DNA of 34,955 bases from Collodictyon triciliatum (taxonomy: Eukaryota > CRuMs). Numbering within the stretch: position 1 is the first letter of the stretch; every line of letters begins with the position of its first letter. Below are positions 1-11,200 of the stretch, piece after piece. Where the stretch lies: contig JBHJMP010000080.1 of assembly GCA_043381765.1 (NCBI GenBank), forward strand, positions 1 through 34,955, read 5' to 3'. The position numbers and the translations under genes are program-made. Below the pieces are notes generated by a model, which had not been told where the DNA came from, searched no databases, and saw nothing but the letters and a program-made list of their open reading frames with translations.

Positions 1-105
1 ATAGTAATAATAGTAATAATAGTAATAATAGTAATAATAGTAATAATAGTAATAATAGTAATAATAGTAATAATAGTAATAATAGTAATAATAGTAATAA
101 TAATA
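1..105. repeat. 9-bp tandem repeat (ATAGTAATA)n
   Basis: About eleven copies of a 9-base unit, a variant of an ATA/GTA trinucleotide repeat, open the window. It lies upstream of the first visible kinase exon and is probably intronic. Positions 106-204 hold AT-rich sequence with an A run (140-152) and a TTTTA run just before the acceptor at 204. Confidence 0.9.
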
Positions 106-204
106 TAAACGAAAGCCGTAAAATTGAATGCTAAGGACCAAAAAAAAAAAAAAGAGAAAGAAACCAACCTAACTTTAGTGTATTTTATTTTATTTTATTT
201 GTAG

Positions 205-1235
205 GGGTATCTCGTACTTACATTCCTTTAAACCTCCTGTAATTCACCGAGATTTGAAAACAGAGAATCTTTTGGTGAGTCATTTTTTTTTTTAAAAAAA
301 GCCATATATAAGGCTGAGTGTGAAGTGTTGACCAGAAGACTCATAACATTAATGTATTTCTCTTTTTATGGTTTTCATTTTGTATGCTTTCCTTCTTTTA
401 TATTTAAATTGATTGTCAAGGTGGATCGAGATTATCATATTAAGATAGCAGACTTTGGTATATCCCGAGTCAAATCGGTCTCATGCGCCATGACCCAATG
501 CGGAACCCCCAAATATATGGCCCCAGAGGTACCGCACACATTCAAACACGATTTAACTTCATATACGTACTCTGTGCAAAGGAAATGGTTGCCAGTGGAA
601 TGAAACAGATTTCTGCCTTGCATGCACCCTATCGACCATACTTTAAGAATGTCCTCTTACCTAGGTTCTCAAGAACGATAAGTACGATGAGAAAGCAGAC
701 GTGTACAGCTTCGGAATGGTGATGTGGGAGATGCTATCTCGCGAGGTAAGTTATTCATAATATTAATATGTTTAGTTTCAAAAAGGAGTTCTTTCTCATC
801 AAAAACAAGACGTCTGTTTGTTCACCCAAACTACCCTGCTCATAATATTAGGAACCATATGCCGATATGCACCCCGTGGTCGCAGGGATGAAAATTGCCT
901 ACAAAGGTCTGAGGCCCAACATTCCTGACGGGGCCAACCCCGAGTTTGTCAGTCTCATCAAGGTTTGCTGGGAGACTGCTTCAACAAAACGCCCACCCTT
1001 CACTGAGGTACGCGTTCGCTGCTTTCTTTCTCTCTCTACATAAGTCCTGTTATTTAAAATGATATTGGTGCTGTCAACCGTATCCGGTAGATTAATTGGT
1101 ATATGTTTATGTCCCTTCTTCATGTCCTGAATCTATATATCTACTCTATAATGTAAAGTATTCCGTAAAGGTCTCCTACATTTAATATTCTAGATAATCA
1201 CGCGGCTTAGCGCACTGGCCAAAACAATCCGATAG
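205..1235 (+). CDS. TKL-type protein kinase, 3' part (C-lobe)
   Basis: Five exons are visible: 205-274, 421-528, 665-745, 852-1007 and 1194-1235 (TAG stop); all junctions keep phase. They encode the C-lobe of a protein kinase. Exon one carries the catalytic loop HRDLKTENLL, exon two the metal-binding DFG and the APE motif (CGTPKYMAPE), and exon three the helix F sequence DVYSFGMVMWEML. Exon four ends with CWETASTKRPPF, the subdomain XI signature of TKL kinases. The lysine of HRDLK suggests serine/threonine specificity. The protein stops 14 residues after the fold, so the kinase domain is C-terminal. The N-lobe and any sensor domains lie left of the window. An AATAAA at 1330-1335 may be its poly(A) signal. 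The substrate is unknown. Confidence 0.9.
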
Positions 1236-1399
1236 GTCTATGCACAAAAATGACCGCACCGACCAACCTATGCTTGTCGTCTGCACTGTGTCGTAGAGCC
1301 ATTATTCAAAGTGGCACCTACCCCAGAACAATAAACATCACATGAATCGTAACTGTACTAGGCTAATTCCTTTCATCGATACTCATCATTTCAAAAAAC
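1236..1399. other. Intergenic stretch
   Basis: Apart from the possible poly(A) signal I see nothing recognisable between the kinase stop and the gap. Confidence 0.5.
1330..1335 (+). terminator. Candidate poly(A) signal of the kinase gene
   Basis: AATAAA occurs 95 bases after the kinase stop codon. Such hexamers are common by chance in AT-rich DNA, so the call is weak. Confidence 0.25.
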
Positions 1400-2076
1400 N
1401 NNNNNNNNNNNNNNNNNNNNNNNNNNNNNNNNNNNNNNNNNNNNNNNNNNNNNNNNNNNNNNNNNNNNNNNNNNNNNNNNNNNNNNNNNNNNNNNNNNNN
1501 NNNNNNNNNNNNNNNNNNNNNNNNNNNNNNNNNNNNNNNNNNNNNNNNNNNNNNNNNNNNNNNNNNNNNNNNNNNNNNNNNNNNNNNNNNNNNNNNNNNN
1601 NNNNNNNNNNNNNNNNNNNNNNNNNNNNNNNNNNNNNNNNNNNNNNNNNNNNNNNNNNNNNNNNNNNNNNNNNNNNNNNNNNNNNNNNNNNNNNNNNNNN
1701 NNNNNNNNNNNNNNNNNNNNNNNNNNNNNNNNNNNNNNNNNNNNNNNNNNNNNNNNNNNNNNNNNNNNNNNNNNNNNNNNNNNNNNNNNNNNNNNNNNNN
1801 NNNNNNNNNNNNNNNNNNNNNNNNNNNNNNNNNNNNNNNNNNNNNNNNNNNNNNNNNNNNNNNNNNNNNNNNNNNNNNNNNNNNNNNNNNNNNNNNNNNN
1901 NNNNNNNNNNNNNNNNNNNNNNNNNNNNNNNNNNNNNNNNNNNNNNNNNNNNNNNNNNNNNNNNNNNNNNNNNNNNNNNNNNNNNNNNNNNNNNNNNNNN
2001 NNNNNNNNNNNNNNNNNNNNNNNNNNNNNNNNNNNNNNNNNNNNNNNNNNNNNNNNNNNNNNNNNNNNNNNNNNNN
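1400..2076. other. Assembly gap, 677 N
   Basis: A run of 677 N. It hides the 5' exons and promoter of the downstream hydrolase. Its uneven size suggests an estimated gap length. A poly-A run abuts the right edge. Confidence 0.95.
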
Positions 2077-2102
2077 AAAAAAAAAAATGCACCTTCGACC
2101 AG

Positions 2103-3951
2103 AGCCCTTTCCCCCTTTTTCCACGTCATGTGCGTGGACGTTGTCGGCCGAGGCAAATCTGACAGACTCGAGGAAGCGGCTCATTACAACTATTCACAGT
2201 ACTGCAATGACTTAGCTACGGTTCTGGCACCTTATACTAAGGTTTACTACGTAAGTGATTCTGAATATAACTTGCATATAGAAATGTTGCATTGGTCTTG
2301 GGCATCGATGCGTTTAATAACAAATAAAAGAAAACTTCAACAGCTCGGGACATCCATGGGTGGAATCATAGCGTAAGTAACGTGCGCTATCACTATATCA
2401 CCCCATATATCTTTGAATCGAATAAGGGGAAAAAATCATCCCATATATATCCCAGATGAGAGCACATACAAATTTATTAGAAGGAACGCAGAATGAGATT
2501 TTGCATGATAAATAATAATAAATAAGACGGAACAAATATAAATCAAAAGAGTAATTATGTAGAATATAATAATTTACTCGTCTATATATTATGCAACATG
2601 TCAAGCGTTGAAGGGTTTGATCCTTGCTCGAGTTGATAGTTAAAAAGGGATTTTTATTCTTAAAGTTTGGGTGTAATGACCCTCTGTAACAATTTTCAGG
2701 ATGATGCTTGCATCTCGACATAACCACCCAATCGAGCGTTTGGTCTTGAACGATATTGGTGCGTTTGTCCCTGCTGCTGGCCTGAAGAGAATATCTTCTT
2801 GTATGTTCTAATCAGTTTTTTTTTATTTTTATTGAAACACACATGCATTTTAAAATTAATTCTGTAATTCTAGCTTTGAGTTCTCCCCAAAAAAAGTGAT
2901 ACAATTTGGATAACTTGCACAATCTGATACAGAAATCGAATATCGATACCAAATTATCTTTCCTTTATTCGATTCAAATTGATGTCGATTCTTAACTGAA
3001 CAGATGTTGGGAAAGTGGTGCGATTCGAGACTCGAGATGATGCCTTGGAGTACTATCGCGTGGCAATGAGTAGCTTCAATTTATCTGGCGGTGACTTAGA
3101 GCGCTTTGTGGACATCTCCATCCGCCTTACGGAGAAAGGTGATTACGAAGCGAATTACGACCCAAAGATAACTCAGGTGACCCCAACTTGCAATACCTAT
3201 TTCAGTTTGACTTTGGGTTTGTCTCAAGGCAAAAGAGATCCCTCAATGAGTTTGCATTATCTCAATAATCTTGTTGGTGGATTGCCCAAGTTTCTCTCTG
3301 TTCTTACATGTATCTTATCCATCTGGAAAGGCAGGCTCTATTGAACCAAAAGCAAAAGCAAAAGCAAAAGCAAAAGCAGAAGCAAAATCAGGAACTTACC
3401 CAAAAAAAAAAGTAGCAGAACTAAATATAATCTCTTTATTCAAAAGGTCTTCAACTCAAATCCAAATGATATAAGCTTCTGGAATCTGTGGGAAAAGATA
3501 GATGTCCCCGCCCTTATCGTCCATGGTTCTCTATCCGATATCTTACTCTATGAAACGATTGAACAAATGCAATCAAGTGGTAATTGCTTGACACTTTCAC
3601 TCTCAAACCAAAGAGGCTCGGCCCTAGTGGCACCTTGGGCTGCTTGACAGGCCGTACCCAGTTAGAGTCGCGCTTTTCTCGAACGAAAGAAAGCCGATTC
3701 CACTATTCAACTTCTGCTCTGTTATGTCCCAATCTGTTTTATAGAAATAATCTAAGCGCCGCGTTTTTTTTTTTTTTACTGAATACCTTCAAAACACAGC
3801 CAAAAACACGCTTGATCTTCTGGACGTCCCTGGTGTAGGCCATACCCCTATGTTATGGTCACCTGATCAGATCGGCTACGTCGTTGACTTTTTCCGAAAG
3901 GGCCTCGATCCCGGCTTGGGAGGCACCAAAGAAGCTCTGGTCGATTGTTGA
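2103..3951 (+). CDS. Alpha/beta hydrolase, 5' end in gap
   Basis: Exons: about 2103-2250, 2344-2372, 2700-2800, 3004-3176, 3447-3579 and 3800-3951 (TGA); phases agree throughout. The visible protein has about 210 residues. It starts with the strand motif VMCVDVVGRGKSD, followed by the nucleophile elbow GTSMGG (serine in the 29-nt second exon). Exon three encodes LVLNDIGAFVPAAGLKRI, typical of a hydrolase family common in proteobacteria. The acid is probably the Asp in HGSLSD (exon five), and the catalytic His is in VPGVGHTPML (exon six). The catalytic triad therefore looks complete. The first strands and the oxyanion-hole HG motif should lie in the 677-base gap. The left edge given is a possible acceptor, not proven. 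The substrate cannot be told from sequence. Intron five contains a GC-rich stretch (3600-3730) of no clear function. Confidence 0.88.
3340..3391. repeat. Intronic (AAAAGC)n repeat
   Basis: About seven imperfect copies of a 6-base unit inside intron four of the hydrolase gene. Confidence 0.8.
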
Positions 3952-4049
3952 GACGGCGGGCAAGGAAAGGAGCTTCTGGGATCCGAGCCACAAGGACCTG
4001 ACGTCAGCTAGTCCGCTCGCCAGCCTCAGAAATCATGCCGACTGCGGCA

Positions 4050-4108
4050 AAAAAAACAAAGACAAAAACAAAAACGAAAACAAAAAACACAAATAAAAAA
4101 AAAAAAAA
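4050..4108. repeat. A-rich (AAAAAC)n tract
   Basis: Imperfect AAAAAC repeats and a poly-A run lie between the hydrolase stop and the next start codon. An AATAAA near 4092 could serve as the hydrolase poly(A) signal. Confidence 0.7.
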
Positions 4109-4115
4109 GGGAAAA

Positions 4116-4297
4116 ATGAGCGCGCTATGGCACACGTTCAGTATTGTTGTATTGCTGTGTGCATGGGCCCAGGTCGTAAGTGGAGCGAGAGAGAAGCCTT
4201 GATCGATCGGCGGGCCAACCACAATCGTTCTGCAGTCCGGCTACAAAGACCGGCTCGACAGTCGAGACGACGAACCACAGACACCCGCGCCTACTTT
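4116..4297 (+). CDS. Probable secreted or membrane protein, first two exons
   Basis: An ATG at 4116 opens a 20-codon exon (4116-4175) reading MSALWHTFSIVVLLCAWAQV, a classic signal peptide with a hydrophobic core. It is followed by a perfect GTAAGT donor. A good acceptor (TTCTGCAG) starts a second exon at 4236 that reads SGYKDRLDSRDDEPQTPAP and can end at a GTGAGG donor at 4298. I could not place exon three with confidence. One frame stays open from about 4300 to the gap at 4715, with several cysteines (for example CPQCRAIV). It is GC-rich and could be coding, but it does not join in phase by any strong acceptor. No family recognised. The gene appears to be cut by the 100-N gap. Confidence 0.5.
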
Positions 4298-4714
4298 GTG
4301 AGGAATCTCTTCAATCGGCTGATTGTACTGGTGGATGAGAAAGGATCTATTTGTGCTCTTAATATGGCGATTTCTTTGGATTCAAAGCGATTGATGACAG
4401 CATCACCTATTTTGCACGGCTATAATAGCCCCCACCGAAGGGCTCGCGTGTTAGACGCCTGTCCTCAATGCCGGGCGATTGTCTTGGGTCTGGCTGGCCG
4501 TTTGGTGGCAGAGAAGCGATGCGGTTTGTGTGCGCCAGTCGGCTCGCACGCATGCGAGTTTCGGGGCGGCCGTGCCGTGTGTTTGGGGGGTGTGGTCGGG
4601 TCTCTATTCATCGGGTGCGAGTTGATCGCTGTGCAGCCGAACGAAAAGGGGATCTCCCTGGCTGGACAAAACTTGAAAAAAAAACAAAAACAAAAACAAA
4701 AAAAACAAAAACAA
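4298..4714 (+). other. GC-rich open stretch, unresolved exon(s)
   Basis: This stretch is much richer in G and C than the surrounding introns and has two long open + frames. One is cysteine-rich, with CPQCRAIV near 4470 and CGLCAP near 4520. It probably belongs to the signal-peptide gene just upstream, but I could not choose a frame. It ends in a CAAAAA repeat (4674-4714) at the gap. Confidence 0.35.
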
Positions 4715-4814
4715 NNNNNNNNNNNNNNNNNNNNNNNNNNNNNNNNNNNNNNNNNNNNNNNNNNNNNNNNNNNNNNNNNNNNNNNNNNNNNNNNNNNNNN
4801 NNNNNNNNNNNNNN
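4715..4814. other. Assembly gap of exactly 100 N
   Basis: Exactly 100 N, the usual placeholder for a scaffold gap of unknown size. The flanks are two different microsatellites: CAAAAA on the left and TAA on the right. Confidence 0.95.
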
Positions 4815-4934
<120 letters not shown>

Positions 4935-5021
4935 GGACACAAAATAAGCATGTATTGCTAAAATAAAGGTGTGATTCTTTTGCATATGATTTTTTTCTTC
5001 GTTTCGAATGGCATCGCTGTT

Positions 5022-8000
5022 TTAATCGAGAACAGCTTTCTGAGGTAACATAATTGGTGGCCCACCGTAATCAAAAAGCCACACTCTCTGAGAGACTCCA
5101 GCATTCGAGTACGAGCCCACGAAAAAGACAAACACATTCCTGATTGAGACCCCCGGGGAAGTAGGTAGAAGATAGGAAGGGAGGACGGACGGCCGCTGTG
5201 TCCATACTCTCAACTCTATTTTCCAAACCATTTGTTATGATTAGATTGACTCAGCCAGCATTTGAATGGGATCTCTTTTGGCTCAGCGTTAAATGAAGAA
5301 TGTGCTGATAGTTCGTTTAGATTGTCCAAGACACTATTATGTTCTTTAATGTTCTCTTCTTGCAATAAACATCACAAATGTGTTAAGTTAAAAATAAAAT
5401 AATATGATTATGATTTTGGGTATGATTGTACCTTTGGAGAAGCTCCACATATCAGCTAAGGATTGACCTTTATCGTCAACACCTCCAATGACAAAAATAT
5501 TCCCGTTGTAGAGGCCCATTTGATGGCCGCTTCTGGGTGTCTTTATGGGTATGCATGTGTTGCAATTTAGTCGAAAGTATTAGATTGTATTCATAACTGC
5601 ACTATTAATGCGAGCTGAAAAGAACATTTCAGTGGGATGTGGTGTTATCTGAGAACAGCAATATTATCTCACCGGACAATTTTGCAACGAATATGATGTT
5701 ATGTAATTGGAGTGAACGTCCCAACGGAATATTGATTGATAGTTCTCACGACCCGAAACTAGAGAAGATGCCTACGTGTATTTTTATCCTTAAAGAAGCG
5801 ACTTATTTTAATGGATAATTCTAATGTGACCAACTGGCGAGCTTCATTTGAACTTGAGTTGGTATATCAACCCGGTTCTTCTGATATCTCTCGATGCTTA
5901 ACAAGAAGAAAAAAAAAGGAAATATAGGAAATACACTCTCAAAAATTCGTTTTGAAGAACCAAGAAAAAGACAAGATGAAGATAGCTTTACCCATCCACC
6001 AAACATCCAGTACGTCGAACCTTCTTGAACAATTCCGATATTAAAGCGAGAAAAGGGTCTCTCATCACTGGCTAAGTTACCAGCGACAGTGCCGACAGTC
6101 CAAATCAACGTATCTATCCATGTGTGTGTGTGTTTTTTTTTTAATAGAAAGTACGCTAGGTTATGCAAAGTTTTGAATAGATATCATTTTCATAAATTAA
6201 TATATTATCGAAAGGAACACCAGGGGAAGACCATTGGATTATCTAAATTAATATTTAGATGATTTTCTTTCTTTCTGATTTTAAGAACAGACCAGTGTCC
6301 AGATACCACAGATTTGTGTCTATCAGACCCTCATCCTCGGAACCACCCCAGATGTAAACTAGACTTTTGTAAGCAGCAATCGATGCCATGGACCTCGCGG
6401 CAGGCCCAGTAGGCGTATTTGAAGGGGGGACGATCAAAGTCCATTTACGAGTACCTACCATTTAAATTCAAAAGATGAGACTCCTTTGGTAGTAGTTACT
6501 ATTTTCTTGGTGAATATCTGTTTTGTTTTGTTTTGTTTTGTTTTGTTTTGTTTTGTTTTGTTTTGTTTTGTTTTGTTTTGTTTTGTTTTGTTTTGTTTTG
6601 TTTTGTTTTGTTTTGTTAATTTCCTTTGATATTTTCAACTAAATCACTGACTCAGGTTGAAATTCCATAAATCATTCAAGAGTAAGGAGTAGAGATATTC
6701 CGTTTTGCCTCCGAATACAAGGACGGAATTATTGCCATTGGACGCGATTCCAGAATCTCTTCGTTGCATGGGCTGATAGTAAATTGACGAGTCTGCCCAT
6801 GTTCGTAATTCTGAAAAGTGATAAGTTTCATAATTAATTTACATATTATGATACTAGTGGAATTTTTCAAACACAGTTCTTATTGGAAGGGGGGAAGGGT
6901 TGAGAAGTAGCAAGGAAGGGGAAACATATTTGATGAAGGGGGGGACAGGAAAGAGGGGAAAAGTGTCGATAAAAGATACCTGCATCCCAAACCCAACAGT
7001 CTGAACCTATTTGCCCTTCTTTTGGGGCGCCTCCTATGATTATAAGTCTAGTCCCTATGACGGTCGAAGCAGCTCCAAACTTGGTTGTTGGCGCCAAGAT
7101 AGGGACATTTGTGTTCAAATTATCATAAGACTGATAGAAGGTAATCTTCAATTGGGCTATATTGTAAGTTAATTTTGTGTGAACCTCTATAACCGGAGAT
7201 ATGGGCAGACACAAGCTTTGGATTTCAATTTTATTTTGTGATCAACCTATTTTGTCATTTATTTGAAGAGAAAAAATGCATACCCAAATCTATGATGATG
7301 GAATCACGAAGGGCAGTGCGGCCTTTGATGCCACCAAATATATGCAACTCAAACCCGATTACGCCATAATTCATCGAACTACGAGCAAAGTTACACGCCT
7401 TGGCATCTTGGCATGCTGTTACACACTTGCTCGTTTGAATTGTACCTCCAAATTTCCATGTTGAAGATGCTAAGGGGCCAAAGAAATCTTTAGCATCTGA
7501 TTTAAATTTGATGGGAGTACTAAATTTAAATTGGAGGGGAAATGTTAACCTATATCGTATATGTAAATATGTGAGACATCCGTGGTTCCATCCCAGCCTC
7601 CAAACATGAATATTTTGTCATCTAGAATTCCACCGCTGGAATGCGAAAGAGAAGGCGTTTTCCCAACCGTTTCAATCGGAATAAGAAAGTCTCTGACTAT
7701 CGATTTTAATCAGAGCAATTCGCGATTAGTAAGGTATACATCTAAGTTTATTTATACAAAATAACAGTATATTGAATTATACCAGGGTCGAAGGTCCACA
7801 TCGCTGATTGAGGTACTTTATTATGCTAAAGCATTGGGATTTTACTTAACCAATATTGAAGAAGGTTGGCTAAATGTCAACATGTTATATTTTTGAAGAC
7901 TTTCATTAATCTAATTTAAAAAAATTAAAAAATACCGATGCTCCTCCTATCATGTATATCATATCGTTGTAAAGAACACACAATTGCCCAGACATTGAGA

Positions 8001-8246
8001 CGTTATATGATGACCTCAACTTTGTCCAGGTAAAGTTTGTGATATTCATGAAGTAAATATTGTTATCAGATGTATCCGATCCGATTCCCCCAATTAGAAA
8101 GAATCCATCCTTGTACTCCACCAGGCAACCGTCCGCACGCTCTGTTGGTGTATCACCATACGCAAAGTCCCGATACCAGATATTAAGGTCTAATGTATGC
8201 ATTAAAGACTTTAGGCTAATTTCATGTTTTTGAGGACTGGGTTTCC
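5022..8246 (-). other. Kelch propeller region, about ten blades
   Basis: Twelve exons encode repeated kelch units with the hydrophobic-GG turn and the following Trp or Tyr. The turns seen in order are FFLIGG, IYMIGG, IFMFGGWDG, LHIFGG, LIIIGG, VLVFGG, VYIWGG, YWMFGGW, IFVIGGVDD and a degenerate VFFVGS. Ten units exceed one standard six- or seven-bladed propeller, so there may be two propellers or a partial second one. The 25-nt exon (5896-5872) and the one after it (5758-5673) are the least certain pieces. Confidence 0.85.
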
Positions 8247-11200
8247 CTGGTGTAAAGTTGAGAAAAGAAAGGTAAATAACCAGAAGAAATTGAAAGCTCA
8301 GAAAAATTGAAAAGCCAAAAACAGAAACAGAGACAGAAACAGAGACAGAAACAGAGACAGAAACAGAAACAGAAACAGAAACAGAAACAGAAACAGAAAC
8401 AGAAACAGAAACAGAAACAGAAACAAAAACAAAAACAAAAACAAAAACAAAAACAAAAACAAAAACAAAAACAAAAACAGAAATAAAAACAAAGACAAAA
8501 ACAAAAACAAAGAACAGCATACAGCATACAGCATACTGAATTCATGGAACGAACCTGAGATATCACTTTGACCACGCATTTCCAATTCTTTTGAGTTATC
8601 TACTTCTAAGGATATGCTTGCTTCTTTCTCGGGTTGTATGCCGTTGACTGGACATGGGCTGTGGGCAAGGTGTGTTTTCTCGCTAATGGCCTTTAGGGGT
8701 GTAGGTGTATCCTGTGCAGTTTTGGAACTCACACTAACTTGTTTGAGCTTCACTTTGAATTTTGACTAAAATTTGATGATGATTGATTGTTAAAGGCAGT
8801 CCAAAGAACTCGTAACGAGTCTATTGTAGGAAAACAAGAAACAAAGGAGAAACTTAAAACTGAAGAAAAAAATACACTAGAGGAAACAGCTGACGGTCGG
8901 GCTGAATCAAAAGAAGGGTTTTCATTCAAATCAATCTTCAAAGTTTGGCTTTGAATGTCAGTAGGTGTATCCACATTTCCGTCCTTTTGTTTTGATTTTT
9001 TCTTGGGACACTCTTCATTTCCTAGAGTAGTGTAATATATATATATATATATGTATATTTATTAAAAAGCTTGAATATTAGTGCCTAGAGAAATTGCAGT
9101 GAGGTTTTTGGCCACAGAGGGGTATCTTATCGGTCACTTTAATTATGCTTTTTTTATACAGAAATTAATAATCTTTAAACTAACCTTCGCCAGGCTCAGA
9201 ATGCGGTCTCTTTGCTGTACCATCTGGTGGGGATATGCCTATATGTGATAATGCAAGAGTAAGTGTGAGCGCCGAAGAGGAGGTACATACTGAAGAGAGG
9301 ACCTTATTTTATTAAAATAATGAACAAGAGTTACCATCAGCAAGGGCTTTTACCGAATGACCAGCTGTAAGTTTATCAGAAGAGATTTCTGCTTTGAGTG
9401 AGGTATTGGTGCGTCGGTCAAGATGAGTTTCAGGTGCAAGTGGGCCACTTATAACTGGCTTTTCAGCGGAATCCTTTGGGTTCATAACACTTTGGTCTGG
9501 TAAAACCTTTGATTTCTTTAAAAGTATTGCCTTTTCACTTTTTATTAGCGGAGAAATAATTTCTTTCTTGTCATTTTCTTGTTTTTCGGGCAAGGAATCA
9601 TATTTTCCCTTCACTTCTGTGTTATAGTGAGTTTGCAATTTATCATTTGTTGTAAGAGAAACATGATTAGGGTCACCGTGGGGGTAGATAATTTGATTCA
9701 CAATATGGGTTTCATCTTTAGGGTAATTGAGGCTTATTTTGCAGGGCTCAGGGCTTAAAGTTTCATTAATGGCACCATCCTGATTCCTTTTCGTGGCAGA
9801 ATTTCTCTTCACAGGCTTTGTACTGATTATTGAAGCTAGATTTTTTGTTCCACTGTCCTGATTTGTTTCTGAGAGGCTATCAATTTTGTGTGCCCCAGCA
9901 TTGTTCACGTATTCCTTCTGTTCAATTGTATGCTCAACCTTATTACCGGGAGTATTCCCTTTAGGAGTATTTCGATGCTTTTTACTTCCTCCGGATTGTG
10001 ATAAGTCCGTTTCATGGTGAGATATTGGTACAGATTTTGATGGTATTACCGATTCGTGTTTTGGAGCTTGATTCAACCCTGGTTTCGTGATCAATGGCGA
10101 TATGTTCGATTTTTTAGATGGTTCATCGCTAGAATTTTGTGAAGTCATCCATAGCCTCGATTCTGGGTCAGAGTTTTGTTTGAAAATTTCTGCGTTGGAT
10201 GTGGTTGACCCTTGACATAAGATGTCAAGAAGTGTCATCTTGATGTCTATGATTTCCTTTGGGGCATTAGAAGCACTTTTTGGCAGAGCTGGTGAATCTG
10301 AATCAGATTTCCGTGCCGGCTTTATGATAAAGCTACCCTTTTTTGATGCCTTTTCATTCTCAGCTGTGCTGAGGTCTACTCCAACGGCATCCTTTTTTTT
10401 ATTTTCTGATAAAGCTTCCGAATCGTTCGAAATCGCCTTTGTTTCTACTTTTTCTCTGGCCTCTTTGGCCCCTTTGGCCTCTTTGGAATCTTTTACATCT
10501 GCTTTGGAGTCCTTCTTCGTATCAGAAGACCTTTTCAGATTATCTTTTCTATTTGGATCATAAACATTTGCTTCGTTTGTTTTCTTTGGTATTAATACTT
10601 CTGATGTTGTTTCAATTCGTTCGATGAAATTAACAGATGATATCAAGACATGTTGATTATCCACCTCTCCGTTGCCTATGGACTGGGAACCTGAATTCAT
10701 ATTTGATGATTTAGATTTTTTTGTGGATATCGATTTTGGCAGCACCGGAGTACTCGGCTCTATCGCCCCTGATTCATCTAGTTCTTTAATTTTAAACTCT
10801 TGAAGTGAGTTTGATACCAATATGGCTATCGAAGGCTCAGTTTTGATAACATTTCTAATGGAGGGCGACTCTTCACTCTCAATATTTGGTTTGGAGAGAA
10901 TAAAATCGGAGTGTGTTGGAGATTTACCCAGCTCATAAATTTTGCTCGATTCAAGAACTCTGGTCGCACTAGAATTGTCAACTTTCGGAAAGGATACTTT
11001 GGATTCAGTTGGCTCACCTCTCTCGTTCTGAATGGAGGATGAACTGGGGATTTCTGTGTTGAGTTGAGTAATTGAATATGCAAAGAACAAGAATCACGAT
11101 ATTATTTATCGAATCGATAACATTTCTTCCGATGACGATGCCAAACTTGAATAACACAATTCGATAGAGAAAATAATATACCTTTTTTTTTTTTTTTTGT

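Noticed and set aside
1342-2376. Long open frames on both strands across 1342-2376
   Set aside because: They consist mostly of N; only 2103-2250 and 2344-2372 are supported, as hydrolase exons.
3590-3730. GC-rich part of hydrolase intron five as a tRNA or extra exon
   Set aside because: I could not draw a cloverleaf, and the flanking exons join in phase and match the family without it.
7906-8753. Long - strand frame with FVFVFV, SVSVSV or FLFLFL runs
   Set aside because: The repetitive part is the AAACAG intron repeat. Only 8246-7936 and 8752-8555 are kept as exons.
10222-10627. + strand frames opposite the disordered exon
   Set aside because: Antisense shadows of the large Ser/Lys/Glu-rich exon; no splice signals or family resemblance.
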